This document shows, piece by piece, positions 1 through 7,828 of a stretch of 64,000 bases of DNA. This DNA is from Chloroflexota bacterium (GTDB lineage: Bacteria > Chloroflexota > Anaerolineae > VGOG01). The DNA lies in NCBI GenBank assembly GCA_030611885.1, contig JAUWOY010000006.1, positions 38,893 through 102,892 on the forward strand, given 5' to 3'. Numbering within the stretch: the stretch's first letter is position 1; each line of letters starts with the position of its first letter. The notes beneath the pieces are model-generated. The model made no database searches and was not told where the DNA came from. It worked only from the letters and a program-made list of their open reading frames with translations. The position numbers and the translations under genes are program-made.

Positions 1-942
1 GCTCACGGCATACCCGTCTTCCGGCGCGAGGTGGGCGGCGGAGCAGTCTACCTGGATGGCAACCAGCTTTTCTATCAAGTGATTCTGCACAAGGATAGCG
101 CCCTGCCCCCCCTTCATCCCGCCCCCCTAGCCCCCCAAAGTTGGGGGGAGGGGGGGGAGGGGGGAAAGAGGGGGGGCAAAGGAGCTTTCTATCGCGCTCT
201 GTTGGAGCCGGCAGCCGAAACCTACCGTCAGATGGGTATCGCCGCCCGTTACAAGCCCGTCAACGACATCGTCACCGCCGAGGGACGCAAGATTTCGGGC
301 ACCGGTGTGGCCGAAATCGGAGATTACCTGGTACTGGTAGGTAATATCATCATGGACTTCGATTACGAGACCATGGTTCGCGTCCTCAGGGTGCCCGATG
401 AGAAGTATCGCGACAAGGTCTACAAGAGCCTGCGCGAGAACCTGTCTACCATCAAACGGGAACTGGGAACAGTGCCGCCGTTGGAGGAGATCGAGGCCAG
501 CCTGGCAGCTAACTACGAGGCGGTGTTGGGGCCGCTGGAGAGGGCTGAGCTGCCGCCGGCCGTCTACGACAAGGTGGCCGAGCTCAAGCGGACTCATACC
601 ACCGACGAGTGGCTGTACAAGCGGGGCAAGCGGCGCGAGAAATGGCAGGTTAAGATCGCCACCGGGGTGGAGGTGTCACAGCGGATGTACAAGGCTCCGG
701 GTGGGCTGATCAGGGCCACTGTGGAGACCAGAAAGGGACGCATCGCCGAGGTGTCCCTGAGCGGCGATTTTTTCTTTTATCCGGCTGACAAGTTGGAAGC
801 ACTGGAGGCAGTTCTTGCCGGAATGGAGCCGGGCGCGGTAGAACCGATCATTGCTGAGTTCTACCGTCGAGAGGGGATCGAATCGCCGGGGGTGACGCCG
901 GCCGACTTCGCTAGAGTGGTGACAGGCCAGGGGGCCCCATGA
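1..942 (+). CDS. Lipoate-protein ligase family protein (5' partial)
   Basis: The frame is open from the first base, so the start lies outside the window. The visible N-terminal part carries the LplA/LipB-fold motif RREVGGGAVYLDG, and KISGTG further on contains the catalytic-type lysine, so attachment or transfer of lipoate (octanoate) to carrier proteins is the likely role. An accessory C-terminal region follows (VYKSLRENLSTIKREL onward). Between ILHKD and GAFYRALLEP lies a proline- and glycine-rich stretch encoded by a G/C-run palindrome (about 108-180). It does not look like family sequence and appears to be an in-frame repeat insertion. The TGA overlaps the ATG of the next gene (ATGA), so the two are probably translated together. 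Substrate specificity cannot be told from the fragment. Confidence 0.8.
   Translation, partial: AHGIPVFRREVGGGAVYLDGNQLFYQVILHKDSALPPLHPAPLAPQSWGEGGEGGKRGGKGAFYRALLEPAAETYRQMGIAARYKPVNDIVTAEGRKISGTGVAEIGDYLVLVGNIIMDFDYETMVRVLRVPDEKYRDKVYKSLRENLSTIKRELGTVPPLEEIEASLAANYEAVLGPLERAELPPAVYDKVAELKRTHTTDEWLYKRGKRREKWQVKIATGVEVSQRMYKAPGGLIRATVETRKGRIAEVSLSGDFFFYPADKLEALEAVLAGMEPGAVEPIIAEFYRREGIESPGVTPADFARVVTGQGAP
108..180. repeat. G/C-run palindromic element inside the lipoate ligase gene
   Basis: C-runs, then CCCCCCAAAGTTGGGGGG, then long G-runs. The same core (CTCCCAAAGTTGGGGGGG) recurs at about 951-990 in the next gene. It is translated here as a low-complexity insert (PLAPQSWGEGGEGG). Confidence 0.7.
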
Positions 943-1391
943 GCGTGTTGGAACTTCCCTCCCAAAGTTGGGGGGGACCGAGGGGGGGCAACGTCATCAC
1001 CGTGACCTATGTCGGGGATGAACGGGCGGTGGTCGAATCCTCGGGGGGGCGGAGCTTCGTCGTTGATCAGCGGACCAAAATCTGGCGGGAAGGGGCGAAA
1101 TCCTGTCCTGTCGAGCTGATCGCCGCGTCGCTGGGGGCTTGAATGGTGCTGACCATGGCTGCGGTCGCAGCCAACAAGGACATAACCCTCGATAAGCTGG
1201 AAGTCCAGGTAGAAACCCGCGTAGAAGAGGCCGGTCGCCAGCAGAAAACTGCTTTCGTCACTGCCGTTGACCTGGGCCTGGGTCTGACCGAGCGCGAGCG
1301 GAAGATCCTCTTCAACTCGGCCCGCCACTGTGAGGTGCATAAACTGCTGGGGGGTTCCATCGAGTTCAGGGAAACCTTGATTAGCACATAA
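939..1391 (+). CDS. OsmC-family protein, probable selenoprotein (TGA = Sec68)
   Basis: Reading from ATG 939 through the TGA at 1140-1142 gives a 150-aa protein in one frame. The part before the TGA ends CPVELIAASLGA, which aligns with the OsmC motif 'P.ElllaslgaC'. The TGA falls exactly on the conserved peroxidatic cysteine. After it, MVLTMAAVAANKDITLDKLEV continues the family fold, and the second conserved cysteine is present as ARHCEVHKLL (about residue 131). OsmC/Ohr proteins reduce peroxides with this Cys pair, so a Sec/Cys pair is plausible. A GGTC-loop hairpin sits at the right distance downstream of the TGA. The N-terminus includes a short repeat-derived stretch (LPSQSWGGPRGG). The alternative is a recent nonsense mutation, but the exact position and the hairpin favour selenocysteine. 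It overlaps the lipoate ligase gene by four bases. Confidence 0.75.
1140..1172 (+). promoter_or_regulatory. UGA codon plus bacterial SECIS-like hairpin
   Basis: TGA 1140-1142 is followed by a perfect 6-bp stem GGCTGC (1157-1162) / GCAGCC (1167-1172) closing a GGTC loop (1163-1166). The loop begins 21 nt after the TGA. The well-known E. coli fdhF SECIS also has a GGUC apical loop at a similar distance. A competing small hairpin, ATGGT/ACCAT (1143-1156), lies in between. Confidence 0.7.
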
Positions 1392-1463
1392 TTACTGGAG
1401 TCTGCGAATTTCCAACTGCTCTATATCAAGGGCATGACAGCCGATGAACCACAAGATATGGTG

Positions 1464-1525
1464 TTCGTAGTAGCGACTTCAGTCGCTTTGGCGTCATTGT
1501 GGACGACTGAAGTCGTCACTACGAA
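1464..1525. repeat. 22-bp imperfect inverted repeat
   Basis: TTCGTAGTAGCGACTTCAGT... (1464-1485) pairs with CGACTGAAGTCGTCACTACG... (1504-1525); 20 of 22 positions match. It lies in the 159-bp gap before the acyl-CoA dehydrogenase gene and looks like a small palindromic intergenic element. No promoter was recognised in the gap. Confidence 0.75.
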
Positions 1526-1550
1526 AAAAACGCCAGTGGGAGGGTGACGA

Positions 1551-2783
1551 ATGATTGAAAGCTTGCTAACAGACGAGCAAAGGGAGCTACGCGATAAGGT
1601 GAGGGCCTTTGTCAAAGAGGTGCCTCGCCAGTTGTTGCTGGACATGGACGCCGACCAGGTGCAGTACCCGCGCGAGTTCGTCGAGGAAGCGGCGCGGCGC
1701 GGTCTGCTGGGCCTGCGTTTCCCCCGCGAATACGGCGGGGGCGGGATGAGCTGGACTGACGAGATCGTGGCCATCGAGGAGGTGGGAGTGCTGGGCACGG
1801 CGTTGAACTGTGCCTACGTGATGCCCAGCATCGTGGGCGAGGCCCTCCACTTGTTCGGCACGGCGGAGCAGAAGGAGCGCTGGCTGCGCCCCCTGCTGGC
1901 GGGGAAGCTCATCGCCGCCGAGGCGCTGACCGAACCCCGAGGCGGCTCCGACTTCTTCGGCACCACCACCACGGCCACGCGCAATGGGGACACCTATGTC
2001 CTCAGCGGTCAAAAGCGCTTCATCGTCGGCGCGGAGAAGGCGGATTTCTTCCTGGTTTACGCCCGAACCGATCCAGAGGCCCGGTCCCATCAGGCCCTGA
2101 GCGCCTTCATCGTCGAGCGGGGCGAGGGTCTGGAAGTGCAGCACGTCTACGGGTTGATGGGGACGCGAGGCGGCGGCACGGGGCGCCTCTATTTCCGTGA
2201 CGTTAGGGTGCCGCGCCAGAACCTCATCGGCGAGGAGAATGGCGCGGCGGCCATTTTCTACCAGATGATGATCCCTGAGCGGCTGACCAGCGCGGCGGGG
2301 GCCCTGGGCATGGCCCGGGCGGCTCTGGAGATCGCCGCCCGCTACTCCGACCGCCGCCAGGCCTTCGGGAAAGTGATCCGGCGCTTCGAGGGAGTGAGCT
2401 TCAAAGTGGCCGACAGCATCACGCTGCTGGATGCGGCCAGCTCGCTGGTCTACGCCACCGCCCACACGGTGGACAGTGGGGCTGAAGCTGGCCGTGCGCG
2501 GCGCATGGTCTCTGAGGCCAAGAAGTTCGCCACTGATGCCGCCTGGGACATCGTCAACTACGCCATGCAGATCATGGGAGGCATCGGCTACACCAACGTT
2601 TACCCCATCGAGCGTCTGCTGCGCGATCTGCGCCTGTGCATGATCTGGACCGGCACCAACGAGATCATGAACCTGATCATCCAGCACGAGTACTACCGGG
2701 AGGTGCTGCGCCCCCGGCCCGGCGTGCGGGACGTGGAGGCCGACGCCGCAGCAGCGGACGCGATAGAAGAGAAGGAGTGTTAA
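1551..2783 (+). CDS. Acyl-CoA dehydrogenase
   Basis: FAD-dependent alpha,beta-dehydrogenation of an acyl-CoA, passing electrons to ETF. The 410-aa protein has the usual helical N-domain, the beta-domain signature LTEPRGGSD (residues about 125-135) and the C-terminal signature [23 protein letters not shown] 1551 is preceded by GGGAGGG. In most short- and medium-chain enzymes the catalytic Glu sits in '(I/V)YEGT'. Here the segment reads MIWTGTNEI, so that Glu is a Thr; a base elsewhere (as in isovaleryl- or long-chain-type enzymes) or an unusual substrate is implied. PEP carboxykinase follows directly, so co-transcription is likely. Substrate unknown. Confidence 0.9.
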   Translation: MIESLLTDEQRELRDKVRAFVKEVPRQLLLDMDADQVQYPREFVEEAARRGLLGLRFPREYGGGGMSWTDEIVAIEEVGVLGTALNCAYVMPSIVGEALHLFGTAEQKERWLRPLLAGKLIAAEALTEPRGGSDFFGTTTTATRNGDTYVLSGQKRFIVGAEKADFFLVYARTDPEARSHQALSAFIVERGEGLEVQHVYGLMGTRGGGTGRLYFRDVRVPRQNLIGEENGAAAIFYQMMIPERLTSAAGALGMARAALEIAARYSDRRQAFGKVIRRFEGVSFKVADSITLLDAASSLVYATAHTVDSGAEAGRARRMVSEAKKFATDAAWDIVNYAMQIMGGIGYTNVYPIERLLRDLRLCMIWTGTNEIMNLIIQHEYYREVLRPRPGVRDVEADAAAADAIEEKEC

Positions 2784-2785
2784 AC

Positions 2786-4747
2786 ATGTTAGAACTGAAA
2801 AAAGGTATTGATATCCTGGCCGAAATCGGTGGGATCAACACCCTGGATGAAGCGAAAGCTCTGTTCGAGGCCAGGTGTGGCCAGGAGGACGTAGCAAAGC
2901 TCGGCCAGATCGCCAATGAAGAAGCGCTGCTGAAAATCGCCAACGCGATTTCGATGACTGACCCTGATGCAGTCTTTGTGAACACCGGATCGGATGCGGA
3001 TGTTCAAAGAGTCAGGGAAATGAGTCTTGAAAAAGGCGAAGAGCGGCCCCTGGCTATGAAAGACCATACCATTCACTTCGACCTGGCTCAGGAACAGGCG
3101 CGGATCATTGATAGAACGTTCTACATCGTGAACGAGGGCGAAGGAGTCAGCGTGCTGGCCAAGAAAATCCTCAGGGATGAAGCGTACGAGTACGTCAAAA
3201 CTCAGATGACCGGCATTGCGAAGGGGATGACTCTACTTGTTGGTTTCTTCAGCAGGGGGCCCATCGGCGCCCCGGCTGCGATTCCGGCTCTGGAGATCAC
3301 GACTTCAACGTACGTCATGCACTCGGCCAACATCCTGTACAGACACGTCTACGACCGATTCGACGAAGAAGTGCAGCGAGTGGGGCTGTTCCTGACCAAT
3401 GTCCACAGCGAAGGGCCAAACAGGCCGCAGGATCTGCCGAATGCCAGGGTGTTCATGGACCGAAGTTGGCTGACCACGTTCTCGATGTTCTGTACGTACG
3501 CCGGCAACACGCTGCTGCTGAAGAAAGGCAATCACCGCTTTGCAGTTGATCTAGCAACCTATTACCAGAGAGAGGAAAAGCTATCAGAGCACATGTTCAT
3601 CACTGGCATGACCGGCCCTAGCGGACGCAGGACGTATTTTGCCGGAGCCGCGCCCTCTGGATGCGGGAAAACCACTACCGCTATGACAGGCACGGATTTC
3701 ATCGGCGATGACCTGGCCCAGTTGTGGATCGCTGAAGACGGGACGTTGCGAGCTGTCAATCCTGAGTGCGGCATCTTTGGGATCGTCAGGGATGTGAAGC
3801 GCGAAGATGATCCGTACTTAATGAAATGTCTGCGAGAAAAAGGCGCGGAAGTGATCTGGACAAACGTGTTGATTGACGAACATGGAGTGCCGCACTGGGT
3901 CGGGAACGGAGAGGAACACCCGAAAAAAGGCATCAATTTCCAGGGCGAATGGTGGGCAGGCAAAACGGATGAAAATGGCCAGCCCATTCCGCTCTCTAAT
4001 CCGAATGCCCGATGTACCGTAGATTGTAAATTCATCGGGAACTACAACGAAGCCGTGGCCGAAGATCCACGCGGGGTGGAGGTCAAAGTGATCACCTACA
4101 GCGGGCGGGACAGCGATACCATGCCCCCGGTCTGGGTGGCCAAGGATCCCGATCACGGTGTGGTCATCGGGGCTTCGATTATGTCGGCGGCGACCAAGAC
4201 GGAGGTGGGGGCCACGGGCGTCAGACGCCAGCCCTGGGCCAATGAGCCGTTCATCCCTGGGCCGCTGGCTGACTACATGGATGCGCAGTTTGTGTTCTTC
4301 AATTCCGACAAACTGAAAAACAAGCCCATCATGGCCGGGCTGAACTACTTCCTGACGCACGGCGCCCGTGGCGGGGAGGGAAACAAGCTGCTGGGCGAGA
4401 AACGCGACGTGAAAGTGTGGCTGGGCTGGCTTGAGCTGAGGGCCCACGGAGACATTGCTGCTATTGAGACTCCCATCGGGTTTATTCCGAAATATGAGCA
4501 TCTTCAAGAGTTGTTTGACGGGATCGGCAAAGAGTATCCGAAGGAGCTCTACGACAAGCAGTTTGCGTTCTACGTGGACAACATCCTGGCCAGGATTGAC
4601 TTGCAGGAAGAAGCCTACCGGAAAGAGAAGAACATCTCGGCCAGGCTGTTTGAAGTCTATGCGGAGCAGAGGAAGGGGCTGGAGGCACTGAGAGCGAAAT
4701 ATGGTTCGATCGTCTCAGTTGAGCAGCTTATCGAGGCTGCTGAATAG
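2786..4747 (+). CDS. pckG: Phosphoenolpyruvate carboxykinase (GTP)
   Basis: Interconverts oxaloacetate + GTP and PEP + CO2 + GDP. The 653-aa length fits the GTP-type family. Diagnostic motifs are FAGAAPSGCGKTTTAM (PEPCK P-loop with the reactive cysteine, about residues 282-297), TDFIGDDLAQLW (kinase-2/metal site) and NPECGIFGIV. The start is ATG 2786 with GAAGGAG upstream, two bases after the acyl-CoA dehydrogenase stop. Malic enzyme follows after 8 bp, which places the pair at the PEP/pyruvate/oxaloacetate node. Lower GC at the 5' half than in neighbouring genes is noticeable. A diverged copy of its last ~40 codons occurs at 7588-7718. Confidence 0.95.
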   Translation: MLELKKGIDILAEIGGINTLDEAKALFEARCGQEDVAKLGQIANEEALLKIANAISMTDPDAVFVNTGSDADVQRVREMSLEKGEERPLAMKDHTIHFDLAQEQARIIDRTFYIVNEGEGVSVLAKKILRDEAYEYVKTQMTGIAKGMTLLVGFFSRGPIGAPAAIPALEITTSTYVMHSANILYRHVYDRFDEEVQRVGLFLTNVHSEGPNRPQDLPNARVFMDRSWLTTFSMFCTYAGNTLLLKKGNHRFAVDLATYYQREEKLSEHMFITGMTGPSGRRTYFAGAAPSGCGKTTTAMTGTDFIGDDLAQLWIAEDGTLRAVNPECGIFGIVRDVKREDDPYLMKCLREKGAEVIWTNVLIDEHGVPHWVGNGEEHPKKGINFQGEWWAGKTDENGQPIPLSNPNARCTVDCKFIGNYNEAVAEDPRGVEVKVITYSGRDSDTMPPVWVAKDPDHGVVIGASIMSAATKTEVGATGVRRQPWANEPFIPGPLADYMDAQFVFFNSDKLKNKPIMAGLNYFLTHGARGGEGNKLLGEKRDVKVWLGWLELRAHGDIAAIETPIGFIPKYEHLQELFDGIGKEYPKELYDKQFAFYVDNILARIDLQEEAYRKEKNISARLFEVYAEQRKGLEALRAKYGSIVSVEQLIEAAE

Positions 4748-4755
4748 GAGGTGCA

Positions 4756-6114
4756 ATGCTTGCTAAAGAAGAACTTTTGGCAAAGGCCAAGAAACCGGCA
4801 GAAGACGCGATGAGGCTGCATCCTTTCTACCGGGGTAAGATACAGACGGCGCTCAAATGTGCCGTCCGCGACGTCGGCGACTTTGCCATCTGGTACACCC
4901 CCGGCGTGGCGGCGCCTTGTCGCGCCATTAAAGAGGACCCGTCACTGGTCTTCGAGCACACCAACAAGGGGAACACGGTGGCCGTGGTCTCCGACGGCAC
5001 GCGGGTGCTGGGGCTGGGCGACATCGGGCCAGAGGCAGCCATGCCGGTCATGGAGGGCAAGGCGCTGCTCTTCAAGTACCTGGGTGGAGTGGACGCCGTG
5101 CCCATCTGCCTGAATACCAAGGACCCTTATCAGATCACGCTGGTGGTCAGGTTGATCCAGCCCTCTTTTGGCGGCATCAATCTGGAAGACATCTCGCAGC
5201 CCAAGTGCTTCCGGGTGCTGGACATGTTGCGCACCGACCCAGAGGTGAAGATCCCCGTGTGGCACGACGACCAGCAGGGCACGGCCACGGTGATGCTGGC
5301 CGGCGTGATGAATGCTCTCAAGATCGTGGGCAAGAAGCTGGAGGACATCAAAGTCGCGCTGATCGGCGTGGGGGCGGCAAACGTGGCCACGCTGCGGCTG
5401 CTGATCGCCAGCGGCGTCCAGTGGGGCAACGTCGTCGCTTGTGACAGCAAGGGCATCTTGCATCCTGAGCGCAAGGACATCGAAGCGCGCAAGATCGAGT
5501 TCGTGGACAAGTGGCGCGTATGCCAGAAGAGCAACGCCGAGGGGCGGCGCGGCGGTCCGGCCGAGGCCATGCGCGGCGCCGACGTCTGCATTGCCTTCAG
5601 CAAGCCGGGGCCGGGGACGATCCTGCCCGAGTGGGTGACAGGTATGAACGAGGACGCCGTCATCTTTCCGGCGGCCAATCCCATCCCCGAGATCTGGCCC
5701 TGGGAGGCGAAGGAGGCCGGAGCGCGCATCGTGGGCACGGGGCGATCAGATTTCCCCAACCAGGTGAACAACTCGTTGGGTTTCCCCGGCATCTTCCGCG
5801 GCGTGCTGGATGTGCGAGCGCGCACCATCACTGACGAGATGGCCATCGCCGCTGCCGAGGAGTTGGCCCGCTGCGCCGAGGAGCGAGGGATTACCGAGGA
5901 CAACATCCTCCCCACCATGGACGAGTGGGAGATTTTCCCCCGCGAGGCGGTGGCCGTGGCGCTCAAGGCCCAGGAGCAGGGCGTGGCTCGCTTGAGTCTC
6001 TCGCGTGATGAACTCTACAGCATGGCCGAGGCGAAAATCCGCCAGGCGCGGGATATGACGCAGTTCATGATGGAGAAGGGGATCATTCCGCCCGTGCCGG
6101 CTGAGTGGGTATAG
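4756..6114 (+). CDS. Malic enzyme (NAD(P)-dependent)
   Basis: Oxidative decarboxylation of malate to pyruvate. The 452-aa protein has the malic N-domain (YTPGVAAPCRAI, SDGTRVLGLGDIGPEAAMPVMEGK) with the catalytic Tyr/Lys region, the metal-binding segment PVWHDDQQGTA, and a C-terminal Rossmann domain (ALIGVGAANVATLRLL). The conserved FPAANPIPEI and TGRSDFPNQVNNSLGFPGIFRG segments are intact. ATG 4756 follows AGGAGG by four bases. It stands 8 bp behind pckG and ahead of a flavoprotein gene, so a single transcript is likely. Its length matches bacterial single-domain malic enzymes without the phosphotransacetylase extension. Cofactor preference is not decided by the sequence. Confidence 0.93.
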   Translation: MLAKEELLAKAKKPAEDAMRLHPFYRGKIQTALKCAVRDVGDFAIWYTPGVAAPCRAIKEDPSLVFEHTNKGNTVAVVSDGTRVLGLGDIGPEAAMPVMEGKALLFKYLGGVDAVPICLNTKDPYQITLVVRLIQPSFGGINLEDISQPKCFRVLDMLRTDPEVKIPVWHDDQQGTATVMLAGVMNALKIVGKKLEDIKVALIGVGAANVATLRLLIASGVQWGNVVACDSKGILHPERKDIEARKIEFVDKWRVCQKSNAEGRRGGPAEAMRGADVCIAFSKPGPGTILPEWVTGMNEDAVIFPAANPIPEIWPWEAKEAGARIVGTGRSDFPNQVNNSLGFPGIFRGVLDVRARTITDEMAIAAAEELARCAEERGITEDNILPTMDEWEIFPREAVAVALKAQEQGVARLSLSRDELYSMAEAKIRQARDMTQFMMEKGIIPPVPAEWV

Positions 6115-6146
6115 ACGGACGCATGAGAAAGCGAGGAGGTATAAAC

Positions 6147-7049
6147 ATGTATGACCTGATTGTGATCGGTGGCGGGCCAGCAGGCATCACCGCCGCTGCA
6201 ACTGCCATCAACCAACGGCTGGAGACGTTGATTATCGCGGAACGCTGGGGCGGGCAGACGACCTACGCGATGCAACTGGAAGAGATGGAGGGGCGGGAGA
6301 TTATCACCGGCGAGACGCTGCTGGACGCTTTCCGCCGTCAACTCGACTACCTGGGCTTCGTGCGCCGTTTTGACACTGTGACCAAAGTGATGCCCCAGGA
6401 GCAGACCTTCGTCGTGGACACGGCTCAGGGCAACCGCTTTGAAGGACGGGCTCTGATTATGGCGACGGGCGCTAAGCCACAGCGTCTCAACGTCCCGGGT
6501 GAGGCCCGGCTGGCCGGCTACGGCCTGAGCTACTCGGCAACCACTCACGCCAGCCTGTTTCTGGGCAAGGACGTGGCCGTAGTAGGACGAGGGCGACGCG
6601 CCCAATGGGCCGCTGCCGACCTGTCCCGCAAGGCACACCGAGTCTACCTGCTGGCTCCTGAACCGCTGCCGGACACCCCACTGGTGCACAGGCTTCGTCA
6701 GATGCAGAATGTCGAGATCGCAGAAGGCGTAGTGGTACAGGAGGTGCGCGGCGAGCGTTTCGTCGAGTCCATTGTGGTCGCCACAAAAACGGCGGAGGGC
6801 GAAGCACGCGAGATACCAGCCAAGGGCGTGTTCTCTAAATTGCCCCGCACTCCCAACTCTGATCTGGTGCGGGAGTGGGTGGACTGCGACAGGCGCGGGC
6901 ACATTATCGTGAACGTGCACTGCGCCACCAGTTGGCCGGGGGTGTTCGCCGCCGGAGACGTGACCCATGTTTCAGAGCAGGCGCTGGTGCACATCGGCGA
7001 AGGGGCCAAGGCCGCCATTGCAGCCTACTATTACCTGCTGATGCACTGA
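6147..7049 (+). CDS. Thioredoxin-reductase-like flavoprotein lacking the redox CxxC
   Basis: 300-aa pyridine nucleotide-disulfide oxidoreductase fold. An FAD-binding motif VIGGGPAGITAA lies at the N-terminus, then an NAD(P) domain VAVVGRGRRAQWAA, and the C-terminal FAD motif GVFAAGDVTHVSEQ. In thioredoxin reductases the NADPH domain has SYCATCDG; here the equivalent is SYSATTHAS, with both cysteines gone, so it cannot reduce thioredoxin by the standard mechanism. The NAD(P)-site glycine pattern is also atypical (GRGRRA). A role like ferredoxin-NAD(P) reductase or a regulator is possible but unproven. ATG 6147 is preceded by GAGGAGGT. It follows malic enzyme closely. Confidence 0.8.
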   Translation: MYDLIVIGGGPAGITAAATAINQRLETLIIAERWGGQTTYAMQLEEMEGREIITGETLLDAFRRQLDYLGFVRRFDTVTKVMPQEQTFVVDTAQGNRFEGRALIMATGAKPQRLNVPGEARLAGYGLSYSATTHASLFLGKDVAVVGRGRRAQWAAADLSRKAHRVYLLAPEPLPDTPLVHRLRQMQNVEIAEGVVVQEVRGERFVESIVVATKTAEGEAREIPAKGVFSKLPRTPNSDLVREWVDCDRRGHIIVNVHCATSWPGVFAAGDVTHVSEQALVHIGEGAKAAIAAYYYLLMH

Positions 7050-7052
7050 AAC

Positions 7053-7165
7053 AGAAAGGCGTGGCGACGTTGTTGGCGCACATCGGCGAGGGGGCCAAGG
7101 CGACCGTCGAGGCTTATGCCTATTTGCTGGGGCTGAAGAGTCGGGGGAAAATAGGGGACGAGTAG
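7053..7165 (+). pseudogene. 3' remnant of a second TrxR-like gene
   Basis: Directly after the flavoprotein stop, a different frame reads AHIGEGAKATVEAYAYLLGL, matching the C-terminus of the preceding gene (VHIGEGAKAAIAAYYYLL). There is no start or body, so this is the tail of a deleted or recombined paralog. Confidence 0.65.
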
Positions 7166-7290
7166 CCGTTGATCAGCGGTCAGCCCGTGGGCAATAGGAA
7201 TTCGATCTTCTTGCTATCGAATTCTGCTTGCTTGATGTTGTATTGCTTGAGGCGGCTCTTGAGGCTTCTCTGACGCTTTTTCTTCATCAC

Positions 7291-7318
7291 TTGCTAAACT
7301 TCAAGGGTTGAGTATAAT
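7291..7318 (+). promoter_or_regulatory. Promoter of the tRNA gene
   Basis: TTGCTA (7291-7296), 16-bp spacer, TATAAT (7313-7318), ten bases upstream of the tRNA. The rest of 7166-7290 shows no gene. Confidence 0.6.
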
Positions 7319-7327
7319 TAGGGTTGT

Positions 7328-7400
7328 GCCCCCGTAGCTCAGTGGATAGAGCCTCCCTTTCGCAAGGGGAATGTCGCGGGTTCGAGTCCTGCCGGGGGCA
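7328..7400 (+). tRNA. tRNA, anticodon CGC by position (Ala) with Arg-like body
   Basis: Perfect acceptor stem GCCCCCG/CGGGGGC, D-arm GCTC-AGTGGATA-GAGC, anticodon arm TCCCT-TTCGCAA-GGGGA, T-arm GCGGG-TTCGAGT-CCTGC, discriminator A; the CCA is not encoded. The standard fold gives anticodon CGC (Ala). However, the Ala identity pair G3:U70 is absent (C3:G70), and the D-loop has A20 as in tRNA-Arg. Shifting the loop by one base would give TCG (Arg) at the cost of a C:A mismatch. Isotype is therefore uncertain. Confidence 0.8.
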
Positions 7401-7418
7401 CTTGCAAGAAATTCACCC

Positions 7419-7447
7419 TTGACAAAAGTCAAGTTCTATGATATACT
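7419..7447 (+). promoter_or_regulatory. Strong sigma70-type promoter after the tRNA
   Basis: TTGACA (7419-7424), 17-bp spacer, TATACT (7442-7447). The predicted start near 7454 leads into a short terminator-ended region without a convincing ORF. Confidence 0.75.
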
Positions 7448-7453
7448 AAACAC

Positions 7454-7550
7454 ACCTTGCGAAAGGGAAAGGCTCGTTGACCTGCTGAGTGTGGGGAAGC
7501 GAACCAGGCGACAAGGCCCGGCAATGCCCAATAGCCGGGCCTTTCGCTTT
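7454..7550 (+). ncRNA. Putative small RNA ending in an intrinsic terminator
   Basis: About 95 nt between the promoter at 7419-7447 and a strong hairpin AAGGCCCGGC/GCCGGGCCTT (7513-7522 / 7534-7543) followed by T-rich sequence. No SRP-RNA GGAAGCA tetraloop/asymmetric-loop pattern or other known RNA motif was recognised. It could be a free-standing sRNA or an attenuated leader. Confidence 0.45.
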
Positions 7551-7587
7551 CCACGGACACGCTTCATTAGCTACTCCACTGCAAACC

Positions 7588-7718
7588 AGATCAAAGAGAA
7601 GAACATCCCGGCCAGGCTGTTTGAGGTCTATCAGGAGCAGAGGAAGGGGCTGGAGGCGCGGAAAGCGAAATACGGCGCGATCGTCTCGGTGGAGCAGCTT
7701 ATCGAGGCTGAGGAGTGA
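7588..7718 (+). pseudogene. 3' remnant of a second PEP carboxykinase gene
   Basis: Encodes KEKNIPARLFEVYQEQRKGL and ends SVEQLIEAEE with TGA. It is clearly homologous to the last ~40 residues of the PEP carboxykinase at 2786-4747 (KEKNISARLFEVYAEQRKGL), with scattered substitutions. No start codon or remaining domains precede it. Confidence 0.75.
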
Positions 7719-7828
7719 TGGTCAGCGAGCGGTAGAGCCGAAGCGAGGGTCAAGATGCCACGTCTTGACCCTCGCCGTCTTTTCAAGTAAAAAATTCTTT
7801 CCAGATTGCTCCTCAGAGAAAGCCGTTG

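Noticed and set aside
1587..2687. 366-codon open frame antisense to the acyl-CoA dehydrogenase gene
   Set aside because: High GC and the codon pattern of the real gene keep the antisense frame open; no ribosome-binding site or recognisable domain.
7454..7550. Signal recognition particle RNA
   Set aside because: Length fits, but the conserved GGAAGCA-type domain IV sequence and the long closing helix are not present.
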